Assembly (NCBI GenBank): GCA_903813345.2
Contig: CAIIXF020000010.1
Location: forward strand, 2,347,169 to 2,411,168
DNA length: 64,000 bases
Direction: 5' to 3'
Source of the DNA: Owenia fusiformis
Taxonomy: Eukaryota > Annelida > Polychaeta > Sabellida > Oweniidae
Below are positions 11,257 through 22,742 of the stretch, piece by piece (the first letter of the stretch is position 1; each line of letters starts with the position of its first letter). Both the position numbers and the translations under genes were made by a program. The notes under the pieces are model-generated. The model searched no databases and was not told the DNA's origin. It saw nothing but the letters and a program-made list of their open reading frames with translations.

Positions 11257-11706
11257 CTGAAAAGGAAGATAGATATCATTATCAAGGACTGAAACTGAGG
11301 CAAGTCTACCCTGGCTGAAATCAGCTCTGAAATAACAATTACTGCATGTCAAGCCGTCATTCAATGCTGATTTTGTAGAAAACAGATCTGTCCATCCTTC
11401 TACATGTGAGTTTTTCCCATAAAGATGCTTGATTAAGTAGAAATTCATCAAATTATACCCCTAGAATATCAAAGTTCAACTGTACATCAATCGCGTGAGG
11501 AAAAAAAACAAATCCATTCTTCACCTTCTGTTCACAAACCCTTCTTCTTCTTCTTGGAAAAGTTGTCCCTCATTTGACTAACAGCAAATGTGTATGTTTA
11601 TGCAGCAATATATGTTAGTTTAGAAAATGATTAATTACAATCTTACCTGTACTTCACAGAAACATCCTAAGTATGAAAATATTTCACTTAAAATACATGC
11701 TTCCAT
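11257..11706 (-). CDS. Unidentified gene fragment, three exon-like segments, left arm
   Basis: Segments on the minus strand: 11706-11647 (ATG to CAG|GTAAGA, 20 codons, MEACILSEIFSYLGCF), 11577 to 11536 or 11525 (Glu-rich SNEGQLFQEEEEG), and 11460-11257 (68 codons, phase 0, ending CAG|GTAACC). The last reads GYNLMNFYLIKHLYGKNS, then a Cys-containing stretch DGLTCSNCYFRADFSQ. Segments 1 and 3 are phase 0; the middle donor that keeps the frame (GTGAAC) is weak. The protein is not recognised. Coding status rests on conserved frames and splice sites in both arms. Confidence 0.45.
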
Positions 11707-12354
11707 TTTGTCACATGTTCATAATAATTTACATATTGACCATGTGATGTTGACAGGGAGTGTAAACGCACCTAGCGTACAGGAAATATGTTATGATATT
11801 TATTAAGAAATTAGGTATGGTAATCATTATTACTTATTGTATTAAGCCCCCAACCCACTTCACAAAGTTCATGAAGTACCAAGGAAAGACCAAATATTAA
11901 ATAAATTAGAAAAATTTGAATTTCCAAAAAAATCAAGTGGGCGATAATAGAGCCTCTGAAACATGGCAAAAGTGACATATTTTGTAATTTTCAATGCACT
12001 CCCGATAATTATCTATCATTGTGTGCTTTCCACACCATATCAAACTAATATTATCTAAAAATAATGTATGTAATAAGTTAATGAAGGAAAAATTTAATGT
12101 TTCAGAGACTCTATTATCGCCCACTTGATTTTTTTGGAAATTCAAATTTTTCTAATTTATTTAATATTTGGTCTTTCCTTGGTACTTCATGAACTTTGTG
12201 AAGTGGGTTGGGGGCTTAATACAATAAGTAATAATGATTACCATACCTAATTTCTTAATAAATATCATAACATATTTCCAGTACGCTAGGTGCGTTTACA
12301 CTCCCTGTCAACATCACATGGTCAATATGTAAATTATTATGAACATGTGACAAA

Positions 12355-13043
12355 ATGGAAGCATGTATTTTTAGTGAAATATTTTCATACTTAGGATGTT
12401 TCTGTGAAGTACAGGTAAGATTGTAATTAATCATTTTCTAAACTAACATATATTGCTGCATAAACATACACATTTGCTGTTAGTCAAATGAGGGACAACT
12501 TTTCCAAGAAGAAGAAGAAGGGTTTGTGAACAGAAGGTGAAGAATGGATTTGTTTTTTTTCCTCACGCGATTGATGTACAGTTGAACTTTGATATTCTAG
12601 GGGTATAATTTGATGAATTTCTACTTAATCAAGCATCTTTATGGGAAAAACTCACATGTACAGTTGGGGACATAAATAAATGACAGGTGGATTTGCTGAA
12701 GTGAGGATTTCCCATGTTAAAAATAAGAGAATTTACAAGAGGCCATAAATCAGTGGATGAGATTATACAAAATGTAAGATATACAAATTTTAAGGGATAT
12801 GTATCTAGACAATATTTGAAATTATGGGCTTTCAGACCACCATAATTAGGAAATGGTGATCGAAAATCGACCTGTCATTTATTTTTGTCCCCAACTGTAG
12901 AAGGATGGACAGATCTGTTTTCTACAAAATCAGCATTGAATGACGGCTTGACATGCAGTAATTGTTATTTCAGAGCTGATTTCAGCCAGGGTAGACTTGC
13001 CTCAGTTTCAGTCCTTGATAATGATATCTATCTTCCTTTTCAG
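12355..13043 (+). pseudogene. Same unidentified gene fragment, right arm, interrupted by a MITE
   Basis: Mirror copy: exon-like segments 12355-12414, about 12484-12525, and a third exon running 12601-12660 plus 12900-13043, split by MITE copy 2. Against the left arm it has substitutions (for example Leu to Phe at residue 6). The MITE disrupts the third exon, so this arm is the damaged one. Confidence 0.5.
12661..12897. mobile_element. 237-bp TA-inserting MITE, copy 2, inside an exon
   Basis: Same ends as copy 1 (CAGTTGGGG ... CCCCAACTG), flanked by TA at 12659-12660 and 12898-12899. The left arm of the inverted repeat preserves the empty site (ctcacatgTAgaagg as read in the same direction), which shows directly that the TA was duplicated on insertion. 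Confidence 0.93.
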
Positions 13044-13301
13044 GTAACCTGTCTCCTATGTCCATCAAAAATCTTATCTCACACCCAATATAAATCAAGA
13101 GCTGTAATTATGCATATACTTACTGGAATATTAATTGGTAAATCATCACAAGCCATCTTCGACTGTAGTTCTCAATAATTGAATGGGAAATTTTATTGAA
13201 TCATCAAACTTTTTTTAGAAGTATAAAATTATTTGACTGCGATTTTAACAATATGGTATAAAATACCAAATTGTTAAACTCGCGTCAGATTTTTTATCAA
13301 G

Positions 13302-16300
13302 ATGGCTGCCTCCATGGAGAACGCATTTGTCGCAGATATTCTGGAGAATTTCTCTAAATTAACGTCAAAACCAGAAGTTTTCACAAGGTAATAATAATGT
13401 AATTTTTCAGGTGCTATAGACGACTGACTCTAAGTTCTAGAATTCGTTATACTTCTCTAGAAAACAGGTTTTGAATGATTTCACATGTTTTTCATAAAAT
13501 TGAAATATTCCACAACTCCACTCAGTAGGGTCAAGATTGCAGTTAAAAATCCCATTGACGACCATTATAACGTTTCATTTCATAATATATTCATGGGCAC
13601 AGATCTAGCTCAGCGAAACAGTGCCCATTGTTCATTGGAGTCTTGTCTACAGTTGGGGACATAAATAAATGACAGGTGGATTTGCTGAAGTGAGGGTTTC
13701 CCATGTTAAAAATAAGAGAATTTACAAGAGGCCATGAGTCAGTGGATGAGATTATACAAAATGTAAAATATACAAATTTTAAGGGATATGTATCTAGACA
13801 ATATTGGAAATTATGGGCTTTCAGACCACCATAATTAGGAAATGGTTTATCCCGTTCCCGGACTATGGTCCTGTGAACATCTCAATCTTTTGCCTGTGCG
13901 ATTACAACATGGGAGAATTTTTTACTGATCTTACACTTCAGATACCTACTTCAATAGATTCCTTGGTAATTTAGCATTCTTTTCGTGTAGTTGAATCCAC
14001 AATTGTCTGGGTTTATCGGCAGAACGAAGACATTTTCGTTTTTGATCGCAATATTTGCGTGTAACATTTAACTTATTTCAACAGTCAAATTCCTCCATAT
14101 TGGTACTTCCGGGCTACATCCGGGACAGCCAAACGGGGGATTCGCCTTTTAAATCCAACCGCCATTTTGAAAAGTGATGGAATCTCTCTCGATGAAAAAG
14201 AGAAAATGTTCCCGTTCTGCCGATATACCCAGACAATCGGCGGTTCCAATATATTAGAAGTTACATCTTGAGTTCTATAATGCATTGAGGTAGGTATCTT
14301 AAGTGGAAGGGGCGTAGATAATTCTCCCAAGTTGTAATCGTACAGGCAAATGAATGCGATCAGTGCAGGACTATAGTCCGGGAACGGGATAAGAAATGGT
14401 GATCGAAAATCGACCTGTCATTTATTTTTGTCCCCAACTGTAGCTTGCCGTTACAAAATAAGCATACGGTGACCACGCCGTTTTTGAGATAACTGAATCT
14501 TGAGAGAGCTACCACCGTAAAGCTACCTGTTTCAGAAAATTATTCTGCTCTACATAGTCTCAAAAATCACTCAGCCATCTCTAAAAATTCTGTTTCTAAC
14601 CAAACTTGTAAATGTTTCCTGATAGATTAGTACTTACCCTATCGAGAATAAACCTTGATTCATTTATCAAACACTAGATGGCGCTGCGACGGGACAGAAA
14701 AGGAGAAAAAGCTTTTTTATACAGAAAATCAAATAACCAACGGTAACCGCTAGTATCCCTACTCCGGACTATATTCGTAGATCTAAGATTTAGACTGGTG
14801 CGAACTCTTGACATCCGGTTTCGACTCTGGTTTTGGGTCATAATTGATTTGGTGTGAATTTTACCTTATTTTATAAATTCAGTTGATCCTCAATATTTTG
14901 ATACTGGAAGTTGGAACCATGGCCAGAAATGCTTGCAAATTGTAAATATTGAGCTTGAAGCACAAAATTTCATACATTTTGGCCAAGTCGCCGCTCAAGG
15001 ACATGACGTAATCTATTTATAGATCGCTGAAATGTTGAAACTATTTTTTTCTGACAAGTTACAATAATATGAAAGTTGAATAAACTTATTATAGAGTAGA
15101 TTTAGTAAGACTCCTAATCTTCAGATAAATCTTATTTTTCAAGTTCTACCGACGAAGTCAGGCCTAGAAATCTACTCTAATATCACCGATCAAAGCCCCT
15201 GACACAAGAAAAAAATTTATTTAGAACTGACTACATCCTATTATATTAGATATTTGATAGATGGTGCTGACTGTGATTATAAGAACATACAAAGAAGATA
15301 TGTCTGACTTGAGTTCTATGCAAAATAAAAGACTTACTTTACTTTACTGTTATGTTTAGGGTCATTTTGACCATGACCATTGCGATCCTGCTCGTGTAAC
15401 TAGAGTCCATTTCACTGCTTCATTGCGTCAGTAGAACAGCAAAAATAAGAAATTGGGAGACCATTGTGCAATAATATATGAAAAAATATATTTATAATAT
15501 ACATGAATGACATTTGTATATTTCCGATTTTTAGTTTTTTGTGCAATAAGCCTGTGCCGTCTTGTAATTTGAAGAATTTCAGCCATGTTAATCTTATTGA
15601 AAATAACATGGCAGAGAAGCATCCAAATATAAGAGGCCACACAAATTTTAAAGCCAAACTAGAAGCAATCCAAGATATACAAATGTCATTCATGTACAAT
15701 AGGAATATATTTTTCCATATATTATTGCAAAATGATATTTTGATTTCTTATTTTTTAGCTTTTACTGACGCAGTTAAACAATGAAATGGACTCTAATATG
15801 TAAAACTAATAAAATGAACTGAGGTCAAAACGGGACATTGTTATCTAAAAGTTCAAAAATTTTCAAAAATTCCAGCATGTTTTTTATTACCTGTTAAACC
15901 TGTCACCATGTCATAAGATTTCAATCATTATTATGTTCCAAGGTCAAGTCCCAAGACAAGTCTCATATACATGAATTATACTAGCAAAAGCAACAGCACC
16001 ACATTTTCATTTTGTTTTAGCATCTATTCTTGAGTATTCTCTATAATTCTCAGTTATCACTTGTCTTTATAGACATACTTTACTTGTAATAGTCAGATAG
16101 TAGTGATTGTACTGGAAGTTGTGATAATAGAATATAATATTGTGATATAAATGTACTGGGTCAGATTCTTTATTATGTCACCATCAAAAGAGGTGACCTA
16201 TTGTTATAGTCTCCAACTTTTTTGTGAACAGTGTCCAGTGGTTGGTGTTCGGTGGTCAGCATTCGGTGTCTGTATTAAATGGCAGGTGGAGGCACTATAC

Positions 16301-19300
16301 AGGTTAATGCCTTGTGATAATGTGATATCTTTATACTTTGTAGTCAAATAAAAATGTTTTTAAATTTAATGATATAAATCATAAATCAAGATGCTTTTTT
16401 GATTTCAGTGTTCAAAGAAAACAGTCCGAAACATACAAGAAGAATTCAAAATGTTTATATGACACAGCTCAGTCTGTTAAACTAAAGCAGACAAACTCCA
16501 AATCAACAGAACTAACTGAACTCATTACAGACAGTATGGATGAAGAACAGATTTGGCAACAACTTGAATTATGTAATGAGACCACAATACAAACATCATT
16601 AGAGAGATTGGCTCATATGCTTGTTGGCAAATCTATTGAATTTGACATTGAGGATGACCTAGAAGTTGATGATATTGAAAATGATGACGATAATGATATG
16701 GATAACTTCATGGATGAAGACAATGCGTCATCTGATAGTGATGATGAATCAGGAGTTGACTTTGACAGTGATGAAGGCAATACAAATATAGCAGCAATAG
16801 ATGCATCAAAACAGGCAACAAAAAATAAACAAACTCCAAAAAGTATTGTAAAGTCAAGGACTAAAAAGTCAGTTGTTGATGATAAGTTCTTTAATTTAGC
16901 TGATATGGAGAGATTTCTAGAGCAACAAGATAGACTGTATGAGAAGGAACATAATGATAAACCATTTAAAGATAATGAGGAGGATTCCTCAGATGATGAT
17001 GACGAAGATGAGGATGAAGATGATGATGACATAGATCTAGGGGATGATGATGCGGTATGTTTATTATTTATTAATAACAAATTTGAACTGTGATTATACA
17101 ACTTATGATACTTGATCTTTTTTTACCTACATGTGTGAATATGTTTATGGAAAAATTGGATTTTTATTGAATAAAATGGTTGCCCATTGGTGCTTTTTAC
17201 TTATGCTCTATTATGGATTCCATGAGAACAACTTGAACTGGTTCAGATTCTGGTTCATGGGAAGGTCACAAAAGCATTAGAAATTTGTAAAACAGGGCGA
17301 ATATACATGATTCAACCAATGCACACTTGGTGTAAGACATTTAATTCAGCTTTTGTTTCATTTTCTCAGGAAGCTGATTACATGTATGCAGATTTCTTTG
17401 ATCCTCCCACCACAGAAGAAGGTCTGACAGGAAGCAAAAAGTCGGTGTCATTTAACGCAGAAGATGATGAGCAAGAATTCAAGTAGGATTTAAATGGCAT
17501 TGCCTATCAAAATTAAAGTGTCAGTATCGGCAGTTTCACATTGTTTGATTTAAACGTTACTGTAGATTTGGTTAATTTGGCGCCCATTTTAATTTGGCGA
17601 AAATGAAAAATTCGCCAATATAAATCTTTGCCAAAATTTAGAATGAATCCCCAGGAATTATCTAGGGTATTTCGTCCCAGTGTTTTTAGGTCACTTCCGG
17701 TTTAGTTTTTTCCAAAAATATGAAAAAATGTCTCTCATGAATTGGCTCAGAACGCACACCCATTAATACCCAGGGAAAAACTAGAAAGGAAAAGCGCGGT
17801 ATAGTAGCAGCATCGATCGAGGTGCAAAATGTAAAGGATGATCTCACAAAAATGTACAAACGTGGTGAATATCGCCAGTGGTCCTCAAAAAAAAATGAAC
17901 ATAGCCAAACATGCCCATTTACATGGTAATTTGCAAACAGCACGTTAGTTTAACATTGCAGAGAGTAACGTAAGACGGTTTAAAAACTCCTACCTCCGCC
18001 AAATTAAATAGCCGCTAATAATGGCAAAATGGCCAAATTTAGTAGCGCCAAATTAACCCAATCTACAGTATATAAAAGTGAGTGAAATGTTGGCATGTTT
18101 ATTTTAAACAACAAAAATATGTTTTGCCATACTGACATTTTGAATAACTATTTTTCAAATTCTTGGACCAAGTTAATCTCTTGATAGCTCATATTAGTCT
18201 TTGGATGCCAATCACCTACTCTATCTACACTTTTGATAAAATGTCCAAGTTCGTTTTCATATGGTAAATGGTTTATTCTATGTTTTAGTGATGAAGACCT
18301 AGAGGATGTTGATGATGATGACCTATCTGCCCAGAAAGTCCAAGGTCAAGGTCGTGATCTTTTCCAAGGCAGTGATAGTGAAGGAGAAGACACTGAAGAT
18401 ATATTAGGTGGCAAAAAGTCATCATTTGAACAGAGGAAAGAAAAGGTGGGGAATGAAGAATATTATTTTATCTTTCTTTAAAATGGTTGATAAAATGAAA
18501 TCTCGATTTAATTGAAATGATAAAATGTAGTGTTGAAGAATTGTTTATTAGACCAACCCATCTAATTTTATTGGCATTCCGTATGATTCACAGATGACTA
18601 AAAAGATAGCAGAGATGGAGACCATGGCTTTAGAGGCGAAACCATGGCAACTATCTGGTGAAGCTGCAGCTACTATACGTTCAGAGAACAGCCTTCTGGA
18701 AGAAGATCTCATGTTTGACCACACTTCACGGCTACGTAAGTCAATCCAACATTTATTGGTCTCATGTTTGACCGATTCTCACAACTACACCTCAAGGCTC
18801 AATGAATTGATAATCTTAATCACAATTGTCTTCCATCCAGACTTTGAATGAGTGTGGTAACTTAAATTCAAAGGCAGAATTTTTCATGGTTTCACCTTTT
18901 ACATTTTGACCTATCTAAGCATGGGTGTCGACTTTTGGCAATCAACCGAAGATACCTCAAGAAAAACCGGAGATTGCCGAAGATTGCCGAAGCTTTTCTT
19001 TGCAAACGAAGTTGGCCGAGGGTACCACGAATGTGAAGAGGATGCCTCTAATTGGTCAAAAATAGAGGCTCGGCATTCTCCGTCAGATTGAATCGGCAAA
19101 ATTCGGTTGTATGGCTTACCTTCGGTTGTATGGCTTACCTTCGGCTGCATGGCCCAACCTCAATTGATTGGAAAAGATGCTGTCCCATCTAAGCACCTAC
19201 CTTGCTATTCAATCTTGTAGAATACAGAATGCATATTACTTCATATAATGTCTTCTGATTGGCTAGAATTTTATATATCATGCCAAGCTATGAGTGAATA

Positions 19301-22300
19301 TTCAATGTATCATTTTGATTAGTTAAAGAAATCTGTAAACCAGCACTAAATTAGTTGATCTATTAGCACTTAAAAGATGGAATCTATAAATACTATCTAT
19401 AAATATAAGAATGATTATTTGTAGCTAAAGAAATCACAGAGGAGGTAACTCAGGAACTTGAGGATCTCATCAAACAAAGGATCAAGGATCAGGTTAACAT
19501 TTCTTTTCATAATTTTCAATCCACATTTAATCATTATTATTATACTATTATGTCACCACCGCAAGTGGTGAAATATTGTTATAGTCCACAACAATTTTGT
19601 GGATGGTGTTTGGTGGTGGGTGTTTGGCACCTGTAACTAATGGCAAGTAGTGACATATTGTTTTAGTCCACAACAATTTTGTGGATGGTGTTTGGTAGGT
19701 GTTTGGCATCTGTAACAAATGGCAAGTGGTGACATATTGTTATAGTCCACAACAATTTTGTGGATGGTGTTTGGTAGGTGTTTGGCATCTTTAACAAATG
19801 GCAAGTGGTGACATATTGTTATAGTCCACAACAATTTTGTGGATGGTGTTTGGTAGGTGTTTGGCATCTTTAACAAATGGCAAGTGGTGACATTAATGTG
19901 TTGCATCTAATTAAACATCAGTCTCCATCACCAAAATTGATAAAGGTGCAAAATGACAAAAAGATCTTGATTCTCCTCCAGCTTCACCTTGGTATCATGC
20001 ATGAAATCAAGTTTATGAAAACGAGCATGTAATTGTAGGCGTTTGATGATGTCGAATGTGAATACTTAAATAGTCACATTTCTATGGTTGATGACACCTG
20101 GCATAAATCAAATATGATATTATTTGAGCACAAAATTGTATATGATGCATGAAATTAAATTTATTAATTTGAGCATGTAATTGTAGGCATTTGATGATGT
20201 TGAGAGGAAGGAAAAGAAGACTGAGGAAGTGTTTGAATACAAGAAGAGGATAGTTCTTGACCAAGAGAAGAGCAAAGCAAGCTTGGCAGAGGTCTATGAG
20301 CAGGAATATCTGAAGCAAACTCAGGTTGGTCTATTTAATAAAACTGAGAAAACTCAAATTCAAATGATTTGTGATTATAACTATGTTATGCAAAAGTGCC
20401 AAAGGGTAAGGACCAACAATTATTACAGAACACAGAAAGAAAAAGAAAACATCTAAATTCTAAAAGTACATCAGTCATAAGAAAAAAAACCAACTATCCC
20501 AAAAACGCAGATGCGAGTAGGTAGTTACCAGATGCACCACCAGATGGCTCGTTCGGGTCAGATAGCATGGCGGGTATATTAGAAAGTTCCCTTTAATTTA
20601 AATTACATCTATTTGCGTGGTTCAATTTTTATATAACCCTTATGTATCTAATAGTTATGCAAATTAAAATATGTCCAGTAAAAGAAAATGTTATCTGTCC
20701 AATACAAGAAAAGATAATTCACTTTTTGTGATTTTGTAACATGGGGTCTATGGGGAATCAACCCGAACAAGAAGTCACATTTTCAAAAAAAATTAAATTT
20801 TCAAAGCTGATAGACAATTTTCGAAACCATATTTCTAGATGTACTTTTACATGCAGATTTCAAATATTAGATCACTTTGACTGAATTTTGAATATTTAAT
20901 GACGTAAATCAAGATTATTTTTTCTCGCATCTAGTCTAATAGTTTAAGTGACCTTTTGTGTGCATTTTAGATATTTAACAAATCACTACTTAGAAATTCA
21001 GGGTTTTTGAAATTACTTATTTGAAAAAGATACTTTTATGGCCTCCAGCAAGCTGGCGTGTGTTCTAATGCTGAAATCTGTGTTTTTGTTACTTTCTAGG
21101 GTGAGAAGGAAGAGGAAGAGGACAAAGACCATGCAGCTATCAAGAAGTCCATGCAGTCTTTGTTCATCAAATTAGATGCCCTCTCTAATTTCCATTACAC
21201 ACCTAAACTGGTATGTGTTTATGCAAGATTTATTATTTTGTACATACTAGTAATATGTTGAAATCCTGAAGTAGCATCACCAACTGTACTATTATATACA
21301 TCTCTCAATACATTTTAAAATGGATCAATTGGATGTGTTACTCCATAATATTTCAAGTGTTTCCATTTTTGACATGATGTGTGCATATAATAGTCTATAA
21401 TTGTCAATTTCTTGCAGGCATCTACTGAGGTCAAGGTCGTATCCAACATGCCATCTATTAGCATGGAAGAGGTTGCTCCAGTCAGTGTCAGTGATGCTGC
21501 TCTACTTGCCCCACAGGAGATACAGGTACAGTATATTTTCTTCTTCTGTAAGAGTCACATCATGTCCTCGGCCTCTACTCCTTCTGTAGCAACACTTTAT
21601 CCTCACTGTTTCTTCAAGAGGCAGTCTATGCCCTTGTTGTTCTTCATGAGGCATACTTTATCCTCACTGTACTTTTATGAGTCAAATATTGCCCTTGCTC
21701 TTGAGGCAAATAATTTCCTTGCTGTTCTTCACAAGGGACATTAAATCCTCACTATTCCTTCATGAAGCAAACATTGCCATTATTGTTTTTTTTTCATGAT
21801 CTACACTTTGTCTTTGCTGTTCCTTCAGGAGGCATTCATTACTCTTGCTGTTCTTCATGTGAGGCACATGTTGACCTTGCTGTTCCATCGTTTAACTTGT
21901 CGTATAGAGATATGTATCTGCTAAAGAGGTTTTCATATATAAGTTTTCATTTCACTAAGATATACAGTGTACCTACGTATAATCTACACATTGGACAACT
22001 ATGAGTACTAAGTCTTACATGCATGATACTGGATGAAGTTTTCAATTTAAACCCATTATTTTAGGAAAAAACTAAGAAAGAATTGAAGGGTAAGACTGAG
22101 AAGTCTGAAACCGATCGCAAGAGTGAAAGACGAGAGAAGAAAAAACAGAAGAAAATAAGAATCAAAGAAAAAGAGGCGAGAATTAAAGCAAAGGAAAAGC
22201 GCAACCCAGGAGTGACCACCCAGTCCAAGAAACAAGCATTGGAGAAACTGAAAAAACAAACTAAATCGGGAAATTCAGTAACCATAATAAAGGTGAGCTA

Positions 22301-22742
22301 TAACTCTTATTAAGGGCATTTTACAGAATGAAGTAGCTAGTAACTTGACCAGGTTTGGTAATCCTCTCAAAAAGATACCTATTATTCAATGCCTCACATC
22401 ACAAGGCTGGCATATTGCTGTTAACATTTGGAAAGGAAAGCAAAAGCTGTCAGATCAGAAACTTTTGGAGCTGAGTAGCTTCATCTTAATATTGATCAGT
22501 ACAGAACATATTTTCTTTATAGACAATTATGGATAACTATGGTTTTTGTGTATGCTTAAATTCATGAATTGTATTCTAAACAAATATTTTTTCAGGATTC
22601 TGACCATAAAAAGAGCTCTCTGACATCTTCCAAGGCATTCTTCACAGAGCTACAAGAGGGAATCAAAGCGAAGGGAAACAAGATTCCAAAGACTAAGAAT
22701 AATAAGCATAAAAATGCAACAGCTTCAAAATTAAAACTTTAA
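13302..22742 (+). CDS. MPHOSPH10: U3 small nucleolar ribonucleoprotein MPP10 (M-phase phosphoprotein 10)
   Basis: Eleven coding exons, all in phase: 13302-13387, 16409-17054, 17370-17482, 18289-18445, 18594-18735, 19425-19492, 20187-20324, 21100-21210, 21418-21525, 22065-22292 and 22596-22742. They give 647 aa; the human protein is 681. MPP10 scaffolds Imp3/Imp4 in the U3 snoRNP for 18S rRNA processing in the nucleolus. Family signatures visible are [10 protein letters not shown], a long acidic Asp/Glu region, [78 protein letters not shown], a basic Lys/Arg-rich tail and the terminal SKLKL. The start ATG at 13302 lies in an aagATGGCT context. AATAAA-like signals occur near 23150. Intron 1 holds two MITE insertions. 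Confidence 0.96.
13650..14440. mobile_element. TA-inserting MITE, copy 3, split by a nested MITE
   Basis: Left half 13650-13838 and right half 14401-14440, with TA at 13648-13649 and 14441-14442. It has the same terminal repeats as copies 1 and 2 and lies in MPHOSPH10 intron 1. Removing the nested 546-bp element and one copy of its 8-bp duplication restores the family sequence. Confidence 0.92.
13847..14392. mobile_element. 546-bp foldback MITE with 8-bp TSD, nested
   Basis: The terminal inverted repeats start TTATCCCGTTCCCGGACTAT and the right end is the exact reverse complement. The target duplication GAAATGGT lies at 13839-13846 and 14393-14400. Further inverted matches continue inward (gcctgtgcgatta with taatcgtacaggc; cagaacg with cgttctg), so it could fold into a long hairpin. 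An 8-bp TSD suggests a hAT-related source. No coding capacity. Confidence 0.9.
15403..15793. mobile_element. 391-bp long-inverted-repeat MITE in MPHOSPH10 intron 1
   Basis: Ends GAGTCCATTTCA and TGAAATGGACTC, flanked by TA at 15401-15402 and 15794-15795. The two arms are similar over about 130 bp (both carry tgcgtcagta, a caataatatatg run and acatgaatgacatttgtat). Open frames here are fold-back artefacts. Confidence 0.82.
16171..16300 (+). repeat. Dispersed repeat related to the intron 6 minisatellite
   Basis: The block with tattatgtcacca, ttgttatagtc and ggtggtcagcattcggtg resembles the repeat unit at 19549-19900 (tatgtcacca ... ttgttatagtccacaac ... tgtttggcacctgtaac). It is a diverged single copy in MPHOSPH10 intron 1. 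Confidence 0.5.
17560..18068. mobile_element. 509-bp TA-inserting MITE in MPHOSPH10 intron 3
   Basis: Inverted ends CTGTAGATTTGGTTAATTTG and the near reverse complement CAAATTAACCCAATCTACAG, flanked by TA at 17558-17559 and 18069-18070. The subterminal regions are rich in aatttggcg/cgccaaatt motifs. No transposase frame. Confidence 0.85.
19549..19900 (+). repeat. Minisatellite, about four copies of a 79-82 bp unit, MPHOSPH10 intron 6
   Basis: Units repeat tatagtccacaacaatttt, then gtggatggtgtttgg, then ggcatctgtaacaaatggcaagtggtgacat, with starts near 19580, 19662, 19741 and 19820. The last copies are nearly identical, which points to recent expansion. Confidence 0.85.
19993..20208 (+). repeat. 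Local duplication that copied the acceptor and start of MPHOSPH10 exon 7
   Basis: 19993-20058 and 20142-20208 are about 148 bp apart and share catgaaat, gagcatgtaattgtag and the exon start gc(g/a)tttgatgatgt. The downstream copy is the real exon 7 (20187). The upstream copy keeps an AG acceptor at 20037-20038 but diverges after about 15 exon-like bases. Confidence 0.75.
21590..21880 (+). repeat. Degenerate tandem repeat of about 30-45 bp in MPHOSPH10 intron 9
   Basis: Recurring ctgttcttcatgaggca and tatcctcactgt/gcccttgctgt blocks, imperfect and variable in spacing. The open frame through them is a repeat artefact. Confidence 0.5.

Larger units (their letters stand above)
11239..13061. repeat. 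Large imperfect inverted repeat (palindrome with 132-bp spacer)
   Basis: The left arm 11239-11964 and right arm 12097-13061 are reverse complements with a few substitutions. The spacer is 11965-12096. The right arm is longer because MITE copy 2 (12661-12897) is inserted in it. Beyond 11239 and 13061 the sequences diverge. Each arm carries the same three exon-like segments of an unidentified gene, so this is an inverted duplication of a gene piece. Confidence 0.9.

Noticed and set aside
15503-15784. 93-codon plus-strand frame in MPHOSPH10 intron 1
   Set aside because: Lies entirely within the 391-bp inverted-repeat MITE; both strands show similar frames because of the fold-back.
16613-17101. 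162-codon Ser-rich minus-strand frame
   Set aside because: Antisense of the Asp/Glu-rich (GAT/GAA) acidic region of MPHOSPH10 exon 2.
19637-19906. 89-codon repetitive minus-strand frame
   Set aside because: Runs through the intronic minisatellite; no start or splice support.
22083-22285. Hydrophobic minus-strand frames (Phe/Leu-rich)
   Set aside because: Antisense of the Lys/Arg-rich C-terminal exon of MPHOSPH10.
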